From the NCBI RefSeq assembly GCF_022770205.1, contig NZ_JALEIK010000016.1, forward strand, positions 1 to 64,000: DNA of 64,000 nucleotides, in the 5' to 3' direction. How positions within the stretch are numbered: the first letter of the stretch is position 1; every line of letters begins with the position of its first letter. Both the position numbers and the translations under genes were made by a program. The DNA comes from Helicobacter sp. (lineage in GTDB: Bacteria > Campylobacterota > Campylobacteria > Campylobacterales > Helicobacteraceae). This document shows, piece by piece, positions 39,964 to 48,935 of this stretch. The notes under the pieces are model-generated. The model did no database searches. It saw nothing but the letters and a program-made list of their open reading frames with translations, and was not told the DNA's origin.

Positions 39964-39973
39964 TTTTCTTCCT

Positions 39974-41617
39974 TTAAATTGAATTAAATCGTTTATAGAT
40001 TTGGATTAAATTTGTTGTAGAGCTGTCGTGTTCTTGTCTTTCTCCTCCTTTCAATTCTGTTAAAATTGTGCCTGCTAATTCTTTTCCTAGCTCCACTCCC
40101 CACTGATCAAAGCTATTAACATCCCATAGCACACCTTGCACAAAGATTTTATGCTCATAAAGTGCTACTAGTGAGCCTATGCTTTTTGGGTTAATTGTGT
40201 CTAGCAAAAGAATATTGCTAGGTCTATTGCCTGAAAAGACTCTATGCACAGCTAGCTTGTCAATTTCTTCTTCTGTGAAGCCTTGTTTTCGCATTTGCTC
40301 CTTTACTTCTTCAAGACTTCTGCCCTGCATAAAGGCTTCAGCTTGCGCAAACACATTGCTTAGTAAAATATCGTGGTGCTCGGCAAAATGTCCTTTTCTA
40401 CTTAAAGAAGCTATCAAATCAATAGGGCTTAGATGCGTCCCTTGATGGAGAAGCTGAAAAAAGGCGTGTTGAGCGTTAATGCCAGTATCTCCCCAAATGA
40501 TAGGACCTGTATCGTAATCCACTCCAATGCCACTTTTAGTGATTTGTTTTCCATTGCTTTCCATATCAAGTTGCTGTATAAACTTTGGAAAATAACGCAA
40601 CAAAGAATCATAAGGAGCTATGATATGTGAGCCAGCATCAAAAAAATTGATATACCAAATTCCAATAAGAGCCATTAAAATGGGTATATTGCTTTCAAAA
40701 GGTTGGGTGCGAAAGTGTGTATCCATTACAAAAGCACCTTCAAGTAAAGTGGTAAAATTTTCCTTGCCAAGATAAATGATGATTGCTAAACCTATTGCAG
40801 ACCATAAGCTATAACGACCTCCAACCCAGTTCCAAAATTCAAACATATTATCCACATCAATACCAAATTCCCTTACTGCTTCTTTGTTTGTAGAAACAGC
40901 CACAAAGTGTTTAGCAATATGCGCTTCATCAAGGGCGTGGCGCAAAAACCATTTTCTAGCACTAAGAGCATTTGTGAGTGTTTCTTGTGTAGAAAAAGTT
41001 TTTGAGGCTACAATAAAAAGTGTACTTTCTGGATGTACTTTTGAGAGCACACTTTCTAATTGGATTCCATCTACATTGGAAACAAAATGCATATTTAAGC
41101 GAGGATGTCCAAAGTTTTTCAACGCTTTGCATACCATTAAAGCACCCAAATCAGATCCCCCTATGCCGATATTAACCACATCTGTAATGACTTGATGGGT
41201 GTAGCCAAGCCAAGAACCAACTCTTAGGGCATCGGAAAAATTTTCCATTTTTGTTAGCACTTCTCTAATGCTAGGCATAATATCAACGTCATCAATTTTA
41301 ACAGGGGAATTTCTCTCTCTATTCCTTAGTGCTGTGTGTAAGACGGCTCTATTTTCTGTGGTGTTAATCTTATTGCCTTCAAACATAGCATCAATTTTTT
41401 CTTTTAGTTTGCATTCATTAGCTAATGCAAAAAGCAATCTTAAAGTCTCATCATCTAAACGATTTTTAGAATAATCCAGTTTCAAGTCCCCATTTTGCAG
41501 AAAATACCGCTGTCCTCTATTTTTATCCTCTCTAAACCAAGCACGCATATGCTTATTTTTAACTAATTCAAAATGTTGCTTTAGGGCTTTGTAGGAATTT
41601 AATTGTGTTAAGCCCAT
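39974..41617 (-). CDS. pgi: Glucose-6-phosphate isomerase
   Basis: 547 residues, the standard long Pgi. Signature motifs [23 protein letters not shown] and the [13 protein letters not shown] block. It interconverts glucose-6-phosphate and fructose-6-phosphate, here linking the Entner-Doudoroff enzymes with Fba and gluconeogenesis. The ATG shares a base with the glk stop (TAATG). Confidence 0.96.
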   Translation of the reverse strand: MGLTQLNSYKALKQHFELVKNKHMRAWFREDKNRGQRYFLQNGDLKLDYSKNRLDDETLRLLFALANECKLKEKIDAMFEGNKINTTENRAVLHTALRNRERNSPVKIDDVDIMPSIREVLTKMENFSDALRVGSWLGYTHQVITDVVNIGIGGSDLGALMVCKALKNFGHPRLNMHFVSNVDGIQLESVLSKVHPESTLFIVASKTFSTQETLTNALSARKWFLRHALDEAHIAKHFVAVSTNKEAVREFGIDVDNMFEFWNWVGGRYSLWSAIGLAIIIYLGKENFTTLLEGAFVMDTHFRTQPFESNIPILMALIGIWYINFFDAGSHIIAPYDSLLRYFPKFIQQLDMESNGKQITKSGIGVDYDTGPIIWGDTGINAQHAFFQLLHQGTHLSPIDLIASLSRKGHFAEHHDILLSNVFAQAEAFMQGRSLEEVKEQMRKQGFTEEEIDKLAVHRVFSGNRPSNILLLDTINPKSIGSLVALYEHKIFVQGVLWDVNSFDQWGVELGKELAGTILTELKGGERQEHDSSTTNLIQIYKRFNSI

Positions 41618-42612
41618 TATCTAACTCCTAGTTCTATGAGGTGATTTTCTAAAGCCACTCCTACCCCATAAATACCGGAATATTTAGCTAAAACCACATA
41701 AACAGGAATAGCGGCTAAATAGGCATCAAACCTGCCCTTGTCTTCAAAGCGGGTTCTAAAGGGTGAAGTTTTAAAATAATTAATAAAGCGAGGAATAATT
41801 CCTCCGCATAAATATACCCCACCTCTAGCCCCTAAGGTTAAAGCTAAATCTGATGAAACTGTGCCAAGCATAGCGCAGAATATATCAAGGGTAAGCCTAC
41901 AAAGTGGAGATTTGCCACTTAAGGCATGTTCGCTGATGAGTTCTGGGCTTAACTTTTGGTTATTAATGCCTTCCCTGTGTGCTAGAGCTTCGTAGATTAA
42001 AACTAATCCAGATCCACTTAAAAAACGCTCGGCTGATACATGTCCATATTTTTTCTTTGCATATTGCCAAATCACTACTTCAGTATCATCAAAAGGTGCA
42101 AAACTCACATGTCCGCCTTCGCCAGCTAAGGCGACATGGCTATTCTCATTGTAAGGGATGAGTCCGCTTACTCCAAGTCCCGTTCCTGGACCCAAAACTG
42201 CTTTTGGAGCATCTAAATCACAAGAGTGTCCTCCAACTTGCATTAATTCTTTGGGGGACATTTTTGATACAGCATAGGCTTGTGCGGTAAAGTCATTGAT
42301 GAGAAGAAGAACATCTAAATTGAGGGCTTGTCTTGTGGTTTCTATAGAAAAAGCCCAATGATGATTTGTCATTTGTACCCAATCTCCAACCACAGGATTA
42401 GCAATAGCAAAAGCACCAAATTTAATGGACGGATTATTGACTTTATTGAGATAACTCTTAACAGCATCAACAACGGTGTTGTAGTCATTGCAAGATAACA
42501 CCTCTATGTGTTCAACTTTGTTGGCTTCTGTTTGAAGAGCAAAGCGTGCATTAGTGCCACCAATATCAGCTAAAATGCGTGGGTAGGAATTTTTATTTTG
42601 AGAAATAGACAT
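41617..42612 (-). CDS. glk: Glucokinase
   Basis: 331-residue ATP-dependent glucokinase with the phosphate-1 motif [11 protein letters not shown] and adenosine motif [12 protein letters not shown]. Phosphorylates glucose imported by GluP. Overlaps pgl by 20 bases and pgi by one, so the operon is tightly coupled. Confidence 0.96.
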   Translation of the reverse strand: MSISQNKNSYPRILADIGGTNARFALQTEANKVEHIEVLSCNDYNTVVDAVKSYLNKVNNPSIKFGAFAIANPVVGDWVQMTNHHWAFSIETTRQALNLDVLLLINDFTAQAYAVSKMSPKELMQVGGHSCDLDAPKAVLGPGTGLGVSGLIPYNENSHVALAGEGGHVSFAPFDDTEVVIWQYAKKKYGHVSAERFLSGSGLVLIYEALAHREGINNQKLSPELISEHALSGKSPLCRLTLDIFCAMLGTVSSDLALTLGARGGVYLCGGIIPRFINYFKTSPFRTRFEDKGRFDAYLAAIPVYVVLAKYSGIYGVGVALENHLIELGVR

Positions 42613-43270
42613 CGCAATTTACCTCTTTAGAATGGAGTATATAAGAAATAGGAAGATTAATATTGATATTTTTTGCTGCTTCATTAAAAATTTGCTTTTT
42701 TTCATCACCGATGATAAGCAAAAAAAGTTTATCGCATTTTTGTAAAGCAGAGAGAGACATAGATAGCCTTTTGTGTGGGGCATTTTGTGGCTCAATAAAA
42801 ACTATATTTTGTTCTGTGGTTAAGGATTCTTTAAAATCTAAAGCATTGGGAAACAAGGAGGCTGTATGTCCATCGTTTCCCATACCAAGAATAGCTAAAT
42901 TAGGTTGTTTATAAGTGTGATTGGCTTCCTTGAGTATAACATCAATAGGGGAAAGTGAGTTAAAAAAAGGAGTGAAATTAGCAACTTTTGCTGAGTTTTG
43001 TAAAAAATAATTTTTAATAACACCAGCATTACTATCGGGATGGTGTGATTCAACCAATCTTTCATCTACTAAAGAGATGTTACATTTTTGCCATTCACAT
43101 TCAAAAGTGCTGAGAATTTTTAAAAAATCTAAAGGGGATTTTCCTCCAGAAAACGCAATGTTAATAGAATCTTTTTGCTTAAGTTCTTTTTGAATGGAGT
43201 TAATTACAGCTTGAGCTAGAGCTGTGCTAACCTGCGTTGTATTTTTAAATTCGTAAAGTTGAAACGCCAT
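42593..43270 (-). CDS. pgl: 6-phosphogluconolactonase
   Basis: 225-residue DevB/Pgl-type lactonase, motifs [16 protein letters not shown] and [14 protein letters not shown]. It opens the lactone made by Zwf. First gene of the pgl-glk-pgi-gluP operon; the ribosome-binding site is weak, with a likely promoter at 43319-43324. Confidence 0.94.
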   Translation of the reverse strand: MAFQLYEFKNTTQVSTALAQAVINSIQKELKQKDSINIAFSGGKSPLDFLKILSTFECEWQKCNISLVDERLVESHHPDSNAGVIKNYFLQNSAKVANFTPFFNSLSPIDVILKEANHTYKQPNLAILGMGNDGHTASLFPNALDFKESLTTEQNIVFIEPQNAPHKRLSMSLSALQKCDKLFLLIIGDEKKQIFNEAAKNININLPISYILHSKEVNCDVYFSK

Positions 43271-43313
43271 ATTACTATTGAACCCTACCTTACTTTTATG
43301 TGTTGTGTCTATC

Positions 43314-43338
43314 TAAGAATTATATCTGTAAATTCTTA
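43314..43338 (-). promoter_or_regulatory. Promoter of the pgl operon inside an inverted repeat
   Basis: On the minus strand a TATAAT lies at 43324-43319, about 50 bases before the pgl ATG. It sits within TAAGAATT ... AATTCTTA, an 8-bp inverted repeat with a 9-base spacer. An inverted repeat over the -10 box could be an operator; it could equally be a terminator for zwf, which ends 81 bases away in the same direction. Confidence 0.4.
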
Positions 43339-43418
43339 AGACAAGGAGTAACGATAGGTAAAATTTTAGAAATTTAAGACATAAGTGTTTTAGTATTGCT
43401 CATTTAGGCTGATCAAAG

Positions 43419-44810
43419 TTAAGGATTGTGCCATTCATAACCGGATTGTTGAATTAATTTATCAGCTTCTTTTGGACCAAAACTTCCCGCAGGATAGTTA
43501 TACAAAGGGGTTTTGTCTGTATTCCAATTTTGTAAGATGGGTTCTACCCAAGCCCAAGCCGCTTCAAGCTCTTCTTTATGGTTAAAAGAAGCTTGATTTC
43601 CTTCAATCACATCTAAAATCAGTTTCTCATAGGGTTGCATACTTTCTTCATTGAGCTTTAAGTGGAGAGTTTTTTCTTCGCTTTGGGTCGTGTTTCCGCT
43701 TTTTTTGATATTTAAACTTAAGTTTAATTTATGTTCAGGTTGTAGGTGTATGATTAGTCTATTGGCATAATTGTCTTTCTTGTTTTTAAAGTGAAATACG
43801 AGTTGGACGAAAGAGTGCGCCATTCTTTTGCCTGTTCTAAGGTAAAAGGGTACTCCAAGCCAATTTTTATCTAAAAGCTCTGCCCTTAGAGCTACAAAGC
43901 TCTCTGTTGTGCTATTTTTTCTTACCTTTTCTTCTTCTAAATAGCCTTTAAGTCCAGCATTTGCGCTGTATTGTGCTCTTACTACTTGTGTGGCTATGTC
44001 TTCATCGTTTAGCGGTTTAAGCTTTTTAAAAAGTTCTAGCTTTGCTTTTCTTAGTTGTTCAGCGTTTAAGATTGGAGGTAATTGCATTGTGATAAGTGAG
44101 AAAATTTGTAACATATGATTTTGTAGCATATCGCGTAAAGCTCCGGCATTATCATAAAATTCACCTCTGCCTTCAACTCCTAGAGTTTCAAAAACGCTAA
44201 GTTCAACACAGGCGATATGCTCTTTGCTCCAAAGCCCAGCTAAAAGAGGATTTGAAGTTCTTAGTGTGAGTAAATTTTGCACACTTTCTTTGCCTAGATA
44301 ATGATCTATTCTATAAATTTGATTTTCATTATAAAAGTCCATTAAGGATGTATTAATGTCTTTACAAGATTGCAAATCAACGCCCAAAGGCTTTTCTAAA
44401 ATGATTTTTACAGCTTCTTTATTAAGCCCTACAAGAGCTAAATTTTTACAAGCTGTGATAAAAAATTCAGGCGAAATGGAGAAATAAATCACTATGTTTT
44501 GTGCGTTTAAAGCTATGTTTTGGCGGAGCATAGAAAAGTCGTCAGCCTTATTTAAATTAATACTTAAATAGCTAATGTGTTGCACAAAGCTTTGCCATTT
44601 TTCTTCATCTAAATGCTTAATGTGAAATTTAGAATTGGCATTAAGTTTTTCTAGGAATTCCTGTGTGCTAAGAGCTGTTCTGCTTGTTGCTATGATTCCT
44701 TTAAGCGCATTAAAATAACCATCCACATAGGCTTGATAGAGTGCGGGGAAAATCTTCCGCATTGCTAAGTCTCCTGTGGCACCAAATAGAATAAAAGTGA
44801 AACCTTGTAT
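43419..44810 (-). CDS. zwf: Glucose-6-phosphate 1-dehydrogenase with an ATA start codon
   Basis: NADP-dependent first step of the pentose phosphate and Entner-Doudoroff routes. The first ATG (44762) lies after the nucleotide-binding loop. The open frame upstream codes for QGFTFILFGATGDLA, the essential Rossmann motif, so the true start must be earlier. No ATG, GTG or TTG fits; an ATA at 44810 lies 6 bases after AGGA (44817-44820). From there the protein is 463 residues. The RIDHYLGKE motif with the catalytic Lys is intact. Separated from pgl by 148 bases. Confidence 0.9.
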   Translation of the reverse strand: MQGFTFILFGATGDLAMRKIFPALYQAYVDGYFNALKGIIATSRTALSTQEFLEKLNANSKFHIKHLDEEKWQSFVQHISYLSINLNKADDFSMLRQNIALNAQNIVIYFSISPEFFITACKNLALVGLNKEAVKIILEKPLGVDLQSCKDINTSLMDFYNENQIYRIDHYLGKESVQNLLTLRTSNPLLAGLWSKEHIACVELSVFETLGVEGRGEFYDNAGALRDMLQNHMLQIFSLITMQLPPILNAEQLRKAKLELFKKLKPLNDEDIATQVVRAQYSANAGLKGYLEEEKVRKNSTTESFVALRAELLDKNWLGVPFYLRTGKRMAHSFVQLVFHFKNKKDNYANRLIIHLQPEHKLNLSLNIKKSGNTTQSEEKTLHLKLNEESMQPYEKLILDVIEGNQASFNHKEELEAAWAWVEPILQNWNTDKTPLYNYPAGSFGPKEADKLIQQSGYEWHNP

Positions 44811-44816
44811 GATATT

Positions 44817-44820
44817 TCCT
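44817..44820 (-). promoter_or_regulatory. Ribosome-binding site deciding the zwf start
   Basis: AAAGGAA on the minus strand, with AGGA ending 6 bases before ATA 44810. Its position supports translation starting upstream of the GATGDLA motif, not at the internal ATG 48 bases further on. Confidence 0.65.
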
Positions 44821-44860
44821 TTAGAAGTGATTTTATGTCTTAGTTTGAAATTTTAGGGGA

Positions 44861-44875
44861 AATTATAGCATAATT
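44861..44875. promoter_or_regulatory. Overlapping divergent promoters of zwf and edd
   Basis: The 15-base palindrome AATTATAGCATAATT supplies a minus-strand TATAAT (44867-44862) for zwf and a plus-strand CATAAT (44869-44874) for edd. The two -10 boxes lie almost back to back, so RNA polymerase could hardly occupy both at once. Confidence 0.45.
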
Positions 44876-44903
44876 CTAAACTCTTGCGAATTAAAGGATA
44901 AAA

Positions 44904-46706
44904 ATGGTTACAAAAAAATTAAAACAAATTACAGATACAATAATAGAGCGCAGCAAAGATACTCGCCAAGCCTACCTTGAACGCTTGACTCATTATAAAA
45001 AAAAGATAAAGCGACAAGATTTAGGTTGTGCGAATTTGGCGCACGCTTATGCAAGCATTCCAAAGCATATCAAGGAGAGTTTAAGCGCAAATGAGGTTTT
45101 GAATTTTGCTATCCTTTCTTCTTATAATGATATGCTCTCAGCCCACCAACCTTTTAAGCATTATCCCGATCTCATCAAACAAGAGTTATTTAAGCATCAA
45201 GCCTTAGCGCAGTTTGCGGGTGGGACGCCTGCTATGTGTGATGGTATCACTCAAGGGTATGAAGGTATGGAGCTAAGTTTGTTTTCTAGGGATGTGATTG
45301 CTATGAGTGTTGCAATAGCATTGTCGCATAATGTTTTTGATGGGGCGTTTTATCTTGGGGTTTGTGATAAAATCGTGCCCGGACTTTTGATAGGGGCTTT
45401 GAGTTTTGGATATTTGCCAAGTATTTTTGTGCCTTCAGGTCCTATGACTAGCGGGCTTTCCAATGATGAAAAATCAAAAACGCGCCAACTCTTTGCAGAG
45501 GGTAAAATTTCACGCGACAAGTTGCTTGAAAGTGAGATGCGCTCTTACCACGATGTAGGCACTTGCACCTTCTATGGTACGGCAAATTCTAATCAAATGA
45601 TGATGGAATTTATGGGCTTGCATCTTCCAAATTCTGCTTTTATCAATCCTAACACACCTTTAAGAGAGGCTTTAGTTAAAGAAGCTGCTAGGCATATGGT
45701 AAGTCAAAAAGTGAAGCCCTTAGGTGAGTTGCTTAGTGAGAAAAATATTATTAATGCTATGGTTGGGCTTATGGCAACGGGGGGTTCTACCAATCACACC
45801 ATCCATTTAATCGCCATCGCTAGGGCTGCTGGAATCCTTATTAATTGGGATGATTTTGATGCGATTTCTAGTGTGATTCCGCTTTTAGCTAGGGTTTATC
45901 CTAATGGCAAGGCGGATGTGAATCAGTTTGAGGCAGCAGGTGGTTTAGCCTTTGTGATAAGTGAGCTTTTAAAAGAAGGCTTGCTACATAATGATGTGGA
46001 TACGATTATGGGGGAGGGGATGGACTTTTATACACGGAATCCTTTTTTGCTTGATGGCAAAATTGTGTATCAAAAAGGCGTGGAGCAAAGCAAGGAAGAG
46101 AGCATATTGCGCGGCGTGAAGCAGCCTTTTTCTTGTGATGGGGGGCTTAAAATTTTGCGTGGAAATATGGGTAGGGCGGTGATTAAAATTTCTGCTGTCA
46201 AAGAGGAGCATAGAGTGATTAAAGCTCCTGCTATGGTTTTTCACTCCCAGCAAGAGCTTTTGGAGCGTTTTGAAAATAAGCAGTTACAAAAAGATTTTGT
46301 TGCAATTTTGCCTTATCAAGGAGCTAGAGCTAATGGTATGCCAGAACTCCATAAGCTTACCCCCGTACTTGGTAGCTTACAAGATCAAGGTTTTAAGGTA
46401 GCTTTGGTAACAGATGGTAGAATGTCAGGAGCATCAGGAAAAATTCCAGCAGCCATTCATACTAGCCCAGAAGCTTTGCTAGGTGGCAATATTGCTAAGG
46501 TTAGAGATGGGGATATGATAATTTTAGATGCTCAAAATGGTATTTTGCAAGCTTTAGTGGAGGAAAAGGAGTGGGAGAATAGAGAGAGTGTGTATGCTGT
46601 TGATGCAGAGATTTTTGGCTGTGGCAGGGAGCTTTTTGCAGCTTTAAGAGCGCAAAGCTCAAGTGCTGAAACAGGAGCAATGAGCTTTGGAGGATATTTT
46701 AAATAA
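44904..46706 (+). CDS. edd: 6-phosphogluconate dehydratase
   Basis: Key Entner-Doudoroff enzyme producing KDPG from 6-phosphogluconate; 600 residues with a 4Fe-4S cluster. Cys-containing motifs GGTPAMCDGITQG and YHDVGTCTFYGTANSNQ, and LMATGGSTNHT are clear. Divergent from zwf and followed 32 bases later by eda. Confidence 0.96.
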   Translation: MVTKKLKQITDTIIERSKDTRQAYLERLTHYKKKIKRQDLGCANLAHAYASIPKHIKESLSANEVLNFAILSSYNDMLSAHQPFKHYPDLIKQELFKHQALAQFAGGTPAMCDGITQGYEGMELSLFSRDVIAMSVAIALSHNVFDGAFYLGVCDKIVPGLLIGALSFGYLPSIFVPSGPMTSGLSNDEKSKTRQLFAEGKISRDKLLESEMRSYHDVGTCTFYGTANSNQMMMEFMGLHLPNSAFINPNTPLREALVKEAARHMVSQKVKPLGELLSEKNIINAMVGLMATGGSTNHTIHLIAIARAAGILINWDDFDAISSVIPLLARVYPNGKADVNQFEAAGGLAFVISELLKEGLLHNDVDTIMGEGMDFYTRNPFLLDGKIVYQKGVEQSKEESILRGVKQPFSCDGGLKILRGNMGRAVIKISAVKEEHRVIKAPAMVFHSQQELLERFENKQLQKDFVAILPYQGARANGMPELHKLTPVLGSLQDQGFKVALVTDGRMSGASGKIPAAIHTSPEALLGGNIAKVRDGDMIILDAQNGILQALVEEKEWENRESVYAVDAEIFGCGRELFAALRAQSSSAETGAMSFGGYFK

Positions 46707-46738
46707 AGCTTAAGAAAATTTAAATATTAAGGATAAGA

Positions 46739-47362
46739 ATGCAAGCGATAGATATTTTACAGATTAATAAAATCATACCTGTGATTACGATTTATGATTT
46801 AAAAACAAGTGTGGATTTAGCTAGGGCTCTGGTAGCTGGTGGTATAGAAATTTTAGAAATTACTCTAAGAACCAAAGATGCACTTGAAGCGATACGCCTT
46901 ATAGCAAATGAAGTGCCAAATGTCGTTGTGGGGGCTGGCACGGTGCTAAATGCTAAAATGCTTGAAGAAGCCAAGAAGGCAGGAGCTAAGTTTGCTATTA
47001 GCCCCGGGCTAAATGCTATCTTTGCAAAAGAGGCTAAGGAGGTGGATTTACCACTAATTCCCGGCGTGGCGACGGCTAGTGAGTTAATGCTAGCATTAGA
47101 ATTTGACTTTAGGGCTTTAAAGTTTTTTCCTGCGCAAAGTGCTGGGGGCGTCGATTTGCTAAAGTCCCTTGCCGCGCCATTTCCTAGCGTTAAATTTTGT
47201 CCAACGGGGGGAATAAACTTAGAGAATATGCAGACATATTTGGGGCTTGAAAATGTGCTGTGTGTAGGTGGTTCTTGGCTTAGTCCTAAGGATTTAGTGC
47301 TAGCAAAACAATGGGATAGCATTAGTCAGTTAGCTAGAGAGAGTCTTGTCAAAGCACTTTAA
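46739..47362 (+). CDS. eda: KDPG aldolase (2-dehydro-3-deoxyphosphogluconate aldolase)
   Basis: 207 residues, class I TIM-barrel aldolase splitting KDPG into pyruvate and glyceraldehyde-3-phosphate. The Schiff-base Lys is in ALKFFPAQSAGG, with EITLRT (Glu base) and ISPGLN blocks. Last gene of the sugar locus. Confidence 0.95.
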   Translation: MQAIDILQINKIIPVITIYDLKTSVDLARALVAGGIEILEITLRTKDALEAIRLIANEVPNVVVGAGTVLNAKMLEEAKKAGAKFAISPGLNAIFAKEAKEVDLPLIPGVATASELMLALEFDFRALKFFPAQSAGGVDLLKSLAAPFPSVKFCPTGGINLENMQTYLGLENVLCVGGSWLSPKDLVLAKQWDSISQLARESLVKAL

Positions 47363-47537
47363 TTATTGGAAGTGCGGTTAGGTAGTTAGAATGTTATTGG
47401 CGATGGAATCCATTGTTTGACTGCATAAGAAATTTGCTTATGGAGAGTAGAATATGTTACAATCTATGGACGCAACCATCCTAAAGCCTCAGCGGTGGAT
47501 GCGTGAAATTATGTTAAATCATTTTAAAAGGAAGGTA

Positions 47538-48927
47538 ATGCAGCAGTTAAGTTTTATTAAGTTTAAAACCTCTATTAAAGCAGAGGATTATCTCATATTA
47601 AGGGAGATTTTACAAGAAGATGTAGAGATTGCATTTGTTAGTGATTTTTATAGTGTAGATTTTTTTAATTACTTATACAGGTGCGGGGGGGGGGGATTAT
47701 TGTAGCTTTTAACATAGATTTAGCTGATTTAGAGATTGAGTCTATAAAAAAGTCATTTTAGCACAAGAAAATAGTTATTTTGCCTTCCGTAATCCTTATG
47801 AAAAAATTAAGGATTCCATCTTTTTTAAGCTTGTAAGCTTAGATAATTTCTCGCGTTATGCCACAGAATATGCTTATAAAAATCAAATTTTAGAAAAACA
47901 TTTGCGCAACGCAATGCACTCTAGGTGGGATAGTGTTTATAAAACGCAATTTTTTGAGGATAGGAGATTGTATAATCTTTCAATGCAGTGGAATGTGGTG
48001 AAAGACTCTTATTTTAAATATCCGCGTGAAATTTGGATTGCATTATTAAATACTTGTAATACAAATTGTTTGTTTTGTCCTTGGTTTGGCTTTAGTCTAA
48101 GCAAAACGCTGCGCAATGATTACTTTAAAACAGATAAAAAAATTGCGACTGCACAAGTTGAAAACATCTTGCAATATGCAGGTAAGGCTAGGGCTAAATG
48201 CATTTTTTCAGGTCCGGGAGATCCGCTTTTAGATGAACGCTTAGGAAACTTTGTAAAGCACGCAAAAGAATATGGGGTTTCATCTGTGGAGATTGCCACA
48301 AATGGAGTTTTATTAACGCCAAAGAAATTTTTAGAGTTAGTTATATCTGGGGTGGATTCTTGGGTGATTAGTGTGTTGTTTACAAAAGAAACTTATGAGA
48401 GATGTGAAGAGGGATTTTTTGAAGTTTTTAAACAAAATTTAATAGAAATTGCTAAACTGATTGAAAGCTTAAAACCATCGCTATCAATACATTTTGCTAT
48501 TATGTATGAAGAGCATAGGATGGTAGAAATGCTTGTGTTTTGGAATCGTATTGTAAGTTTATCTCATCGTATCAAAGTAACTTCTAGTTGTTGTACAGGC
48601 TGTGCAGGAGCAAATGGAGAATATGTTGATTAGACGAATACTGCTGCGATTAGAGCGGCACAGCAAAGGCATTCTTGTAGCGCACCTTTTGGAAGCCTTT
48701 ATGTTTTTCCAAGTGGAGATGTTGCGCATTGTGAGCACCAAAGGGGCTATTTGGGCAGAGAAGATGTTGAGAAATTTTGTTTAGGGAATGTGTATGAACA
48801 GGATTTAGAAGAAATATGGAATGGAATAGCGCACAAGCGTTTTTGTCAAGCGCATCAAAATATGGATTTTATGCAGCAAGAAACTGCTCTTTGTCATTCT
48901 TGTATTGCGTGGTGGAATGAAGTTTGA
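47538..48927 (+). pseudogene. Radical SAM/SPASM protein, poly-G OFF and further damaged
   Basis: Reading across frames restores a protein of about 460 residues. From the ATG at 47538 (AAGGAAGG upstream) the frame runs into 11 G at 47685-47695 and stops within three codons. A 12th G would open a plausible continuation (IIVAFNIDLAD), which then needs one more base near the A6 run at 47746-47751. The next frame carries the CxxxCxxC cluster motif (NTCNTNCLFCPW) and ends at an in-frame TAG (48631-48633). Beyond it the same frame continues with a SPASM-like tail (SCSAPFGSLYVFPSGDVAHC, GNVYEQDLEEIWN, CHSC) to the TGA at 48925. Function unknown; at least three lesions. Confidence 0.8.
47685..47695 (+). 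repeat. Poly-G tract (11 G) in the radical SAM gene
   Basis: Eleven consecutive G. The frame would be restored at this point by 12 G, the length seen ON in the DUF2972 gene at 29913. Confidence 0.95.
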
Positions 48928-48935
48928 AGGGGAAA

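Noticed and set aside
43419-44762. zwf starting at the ATG 44762
   Set aside because: It would remove the FGATGDLA nucleotide-binding loop that is encoded directly upstream in the same frame.
48631-48633. TAG read as pyrrolysine or suppressed
   Set aside because: The gene already has two frame lesions upstream, so simple decay is the better explanation.
48602-48784. 60-residue frame after the radical SAM TAG
   Set aside because: The correct continuation (SPASM cysteines) lies in the same frame as the upstream gene, so this other frame is a shadow.
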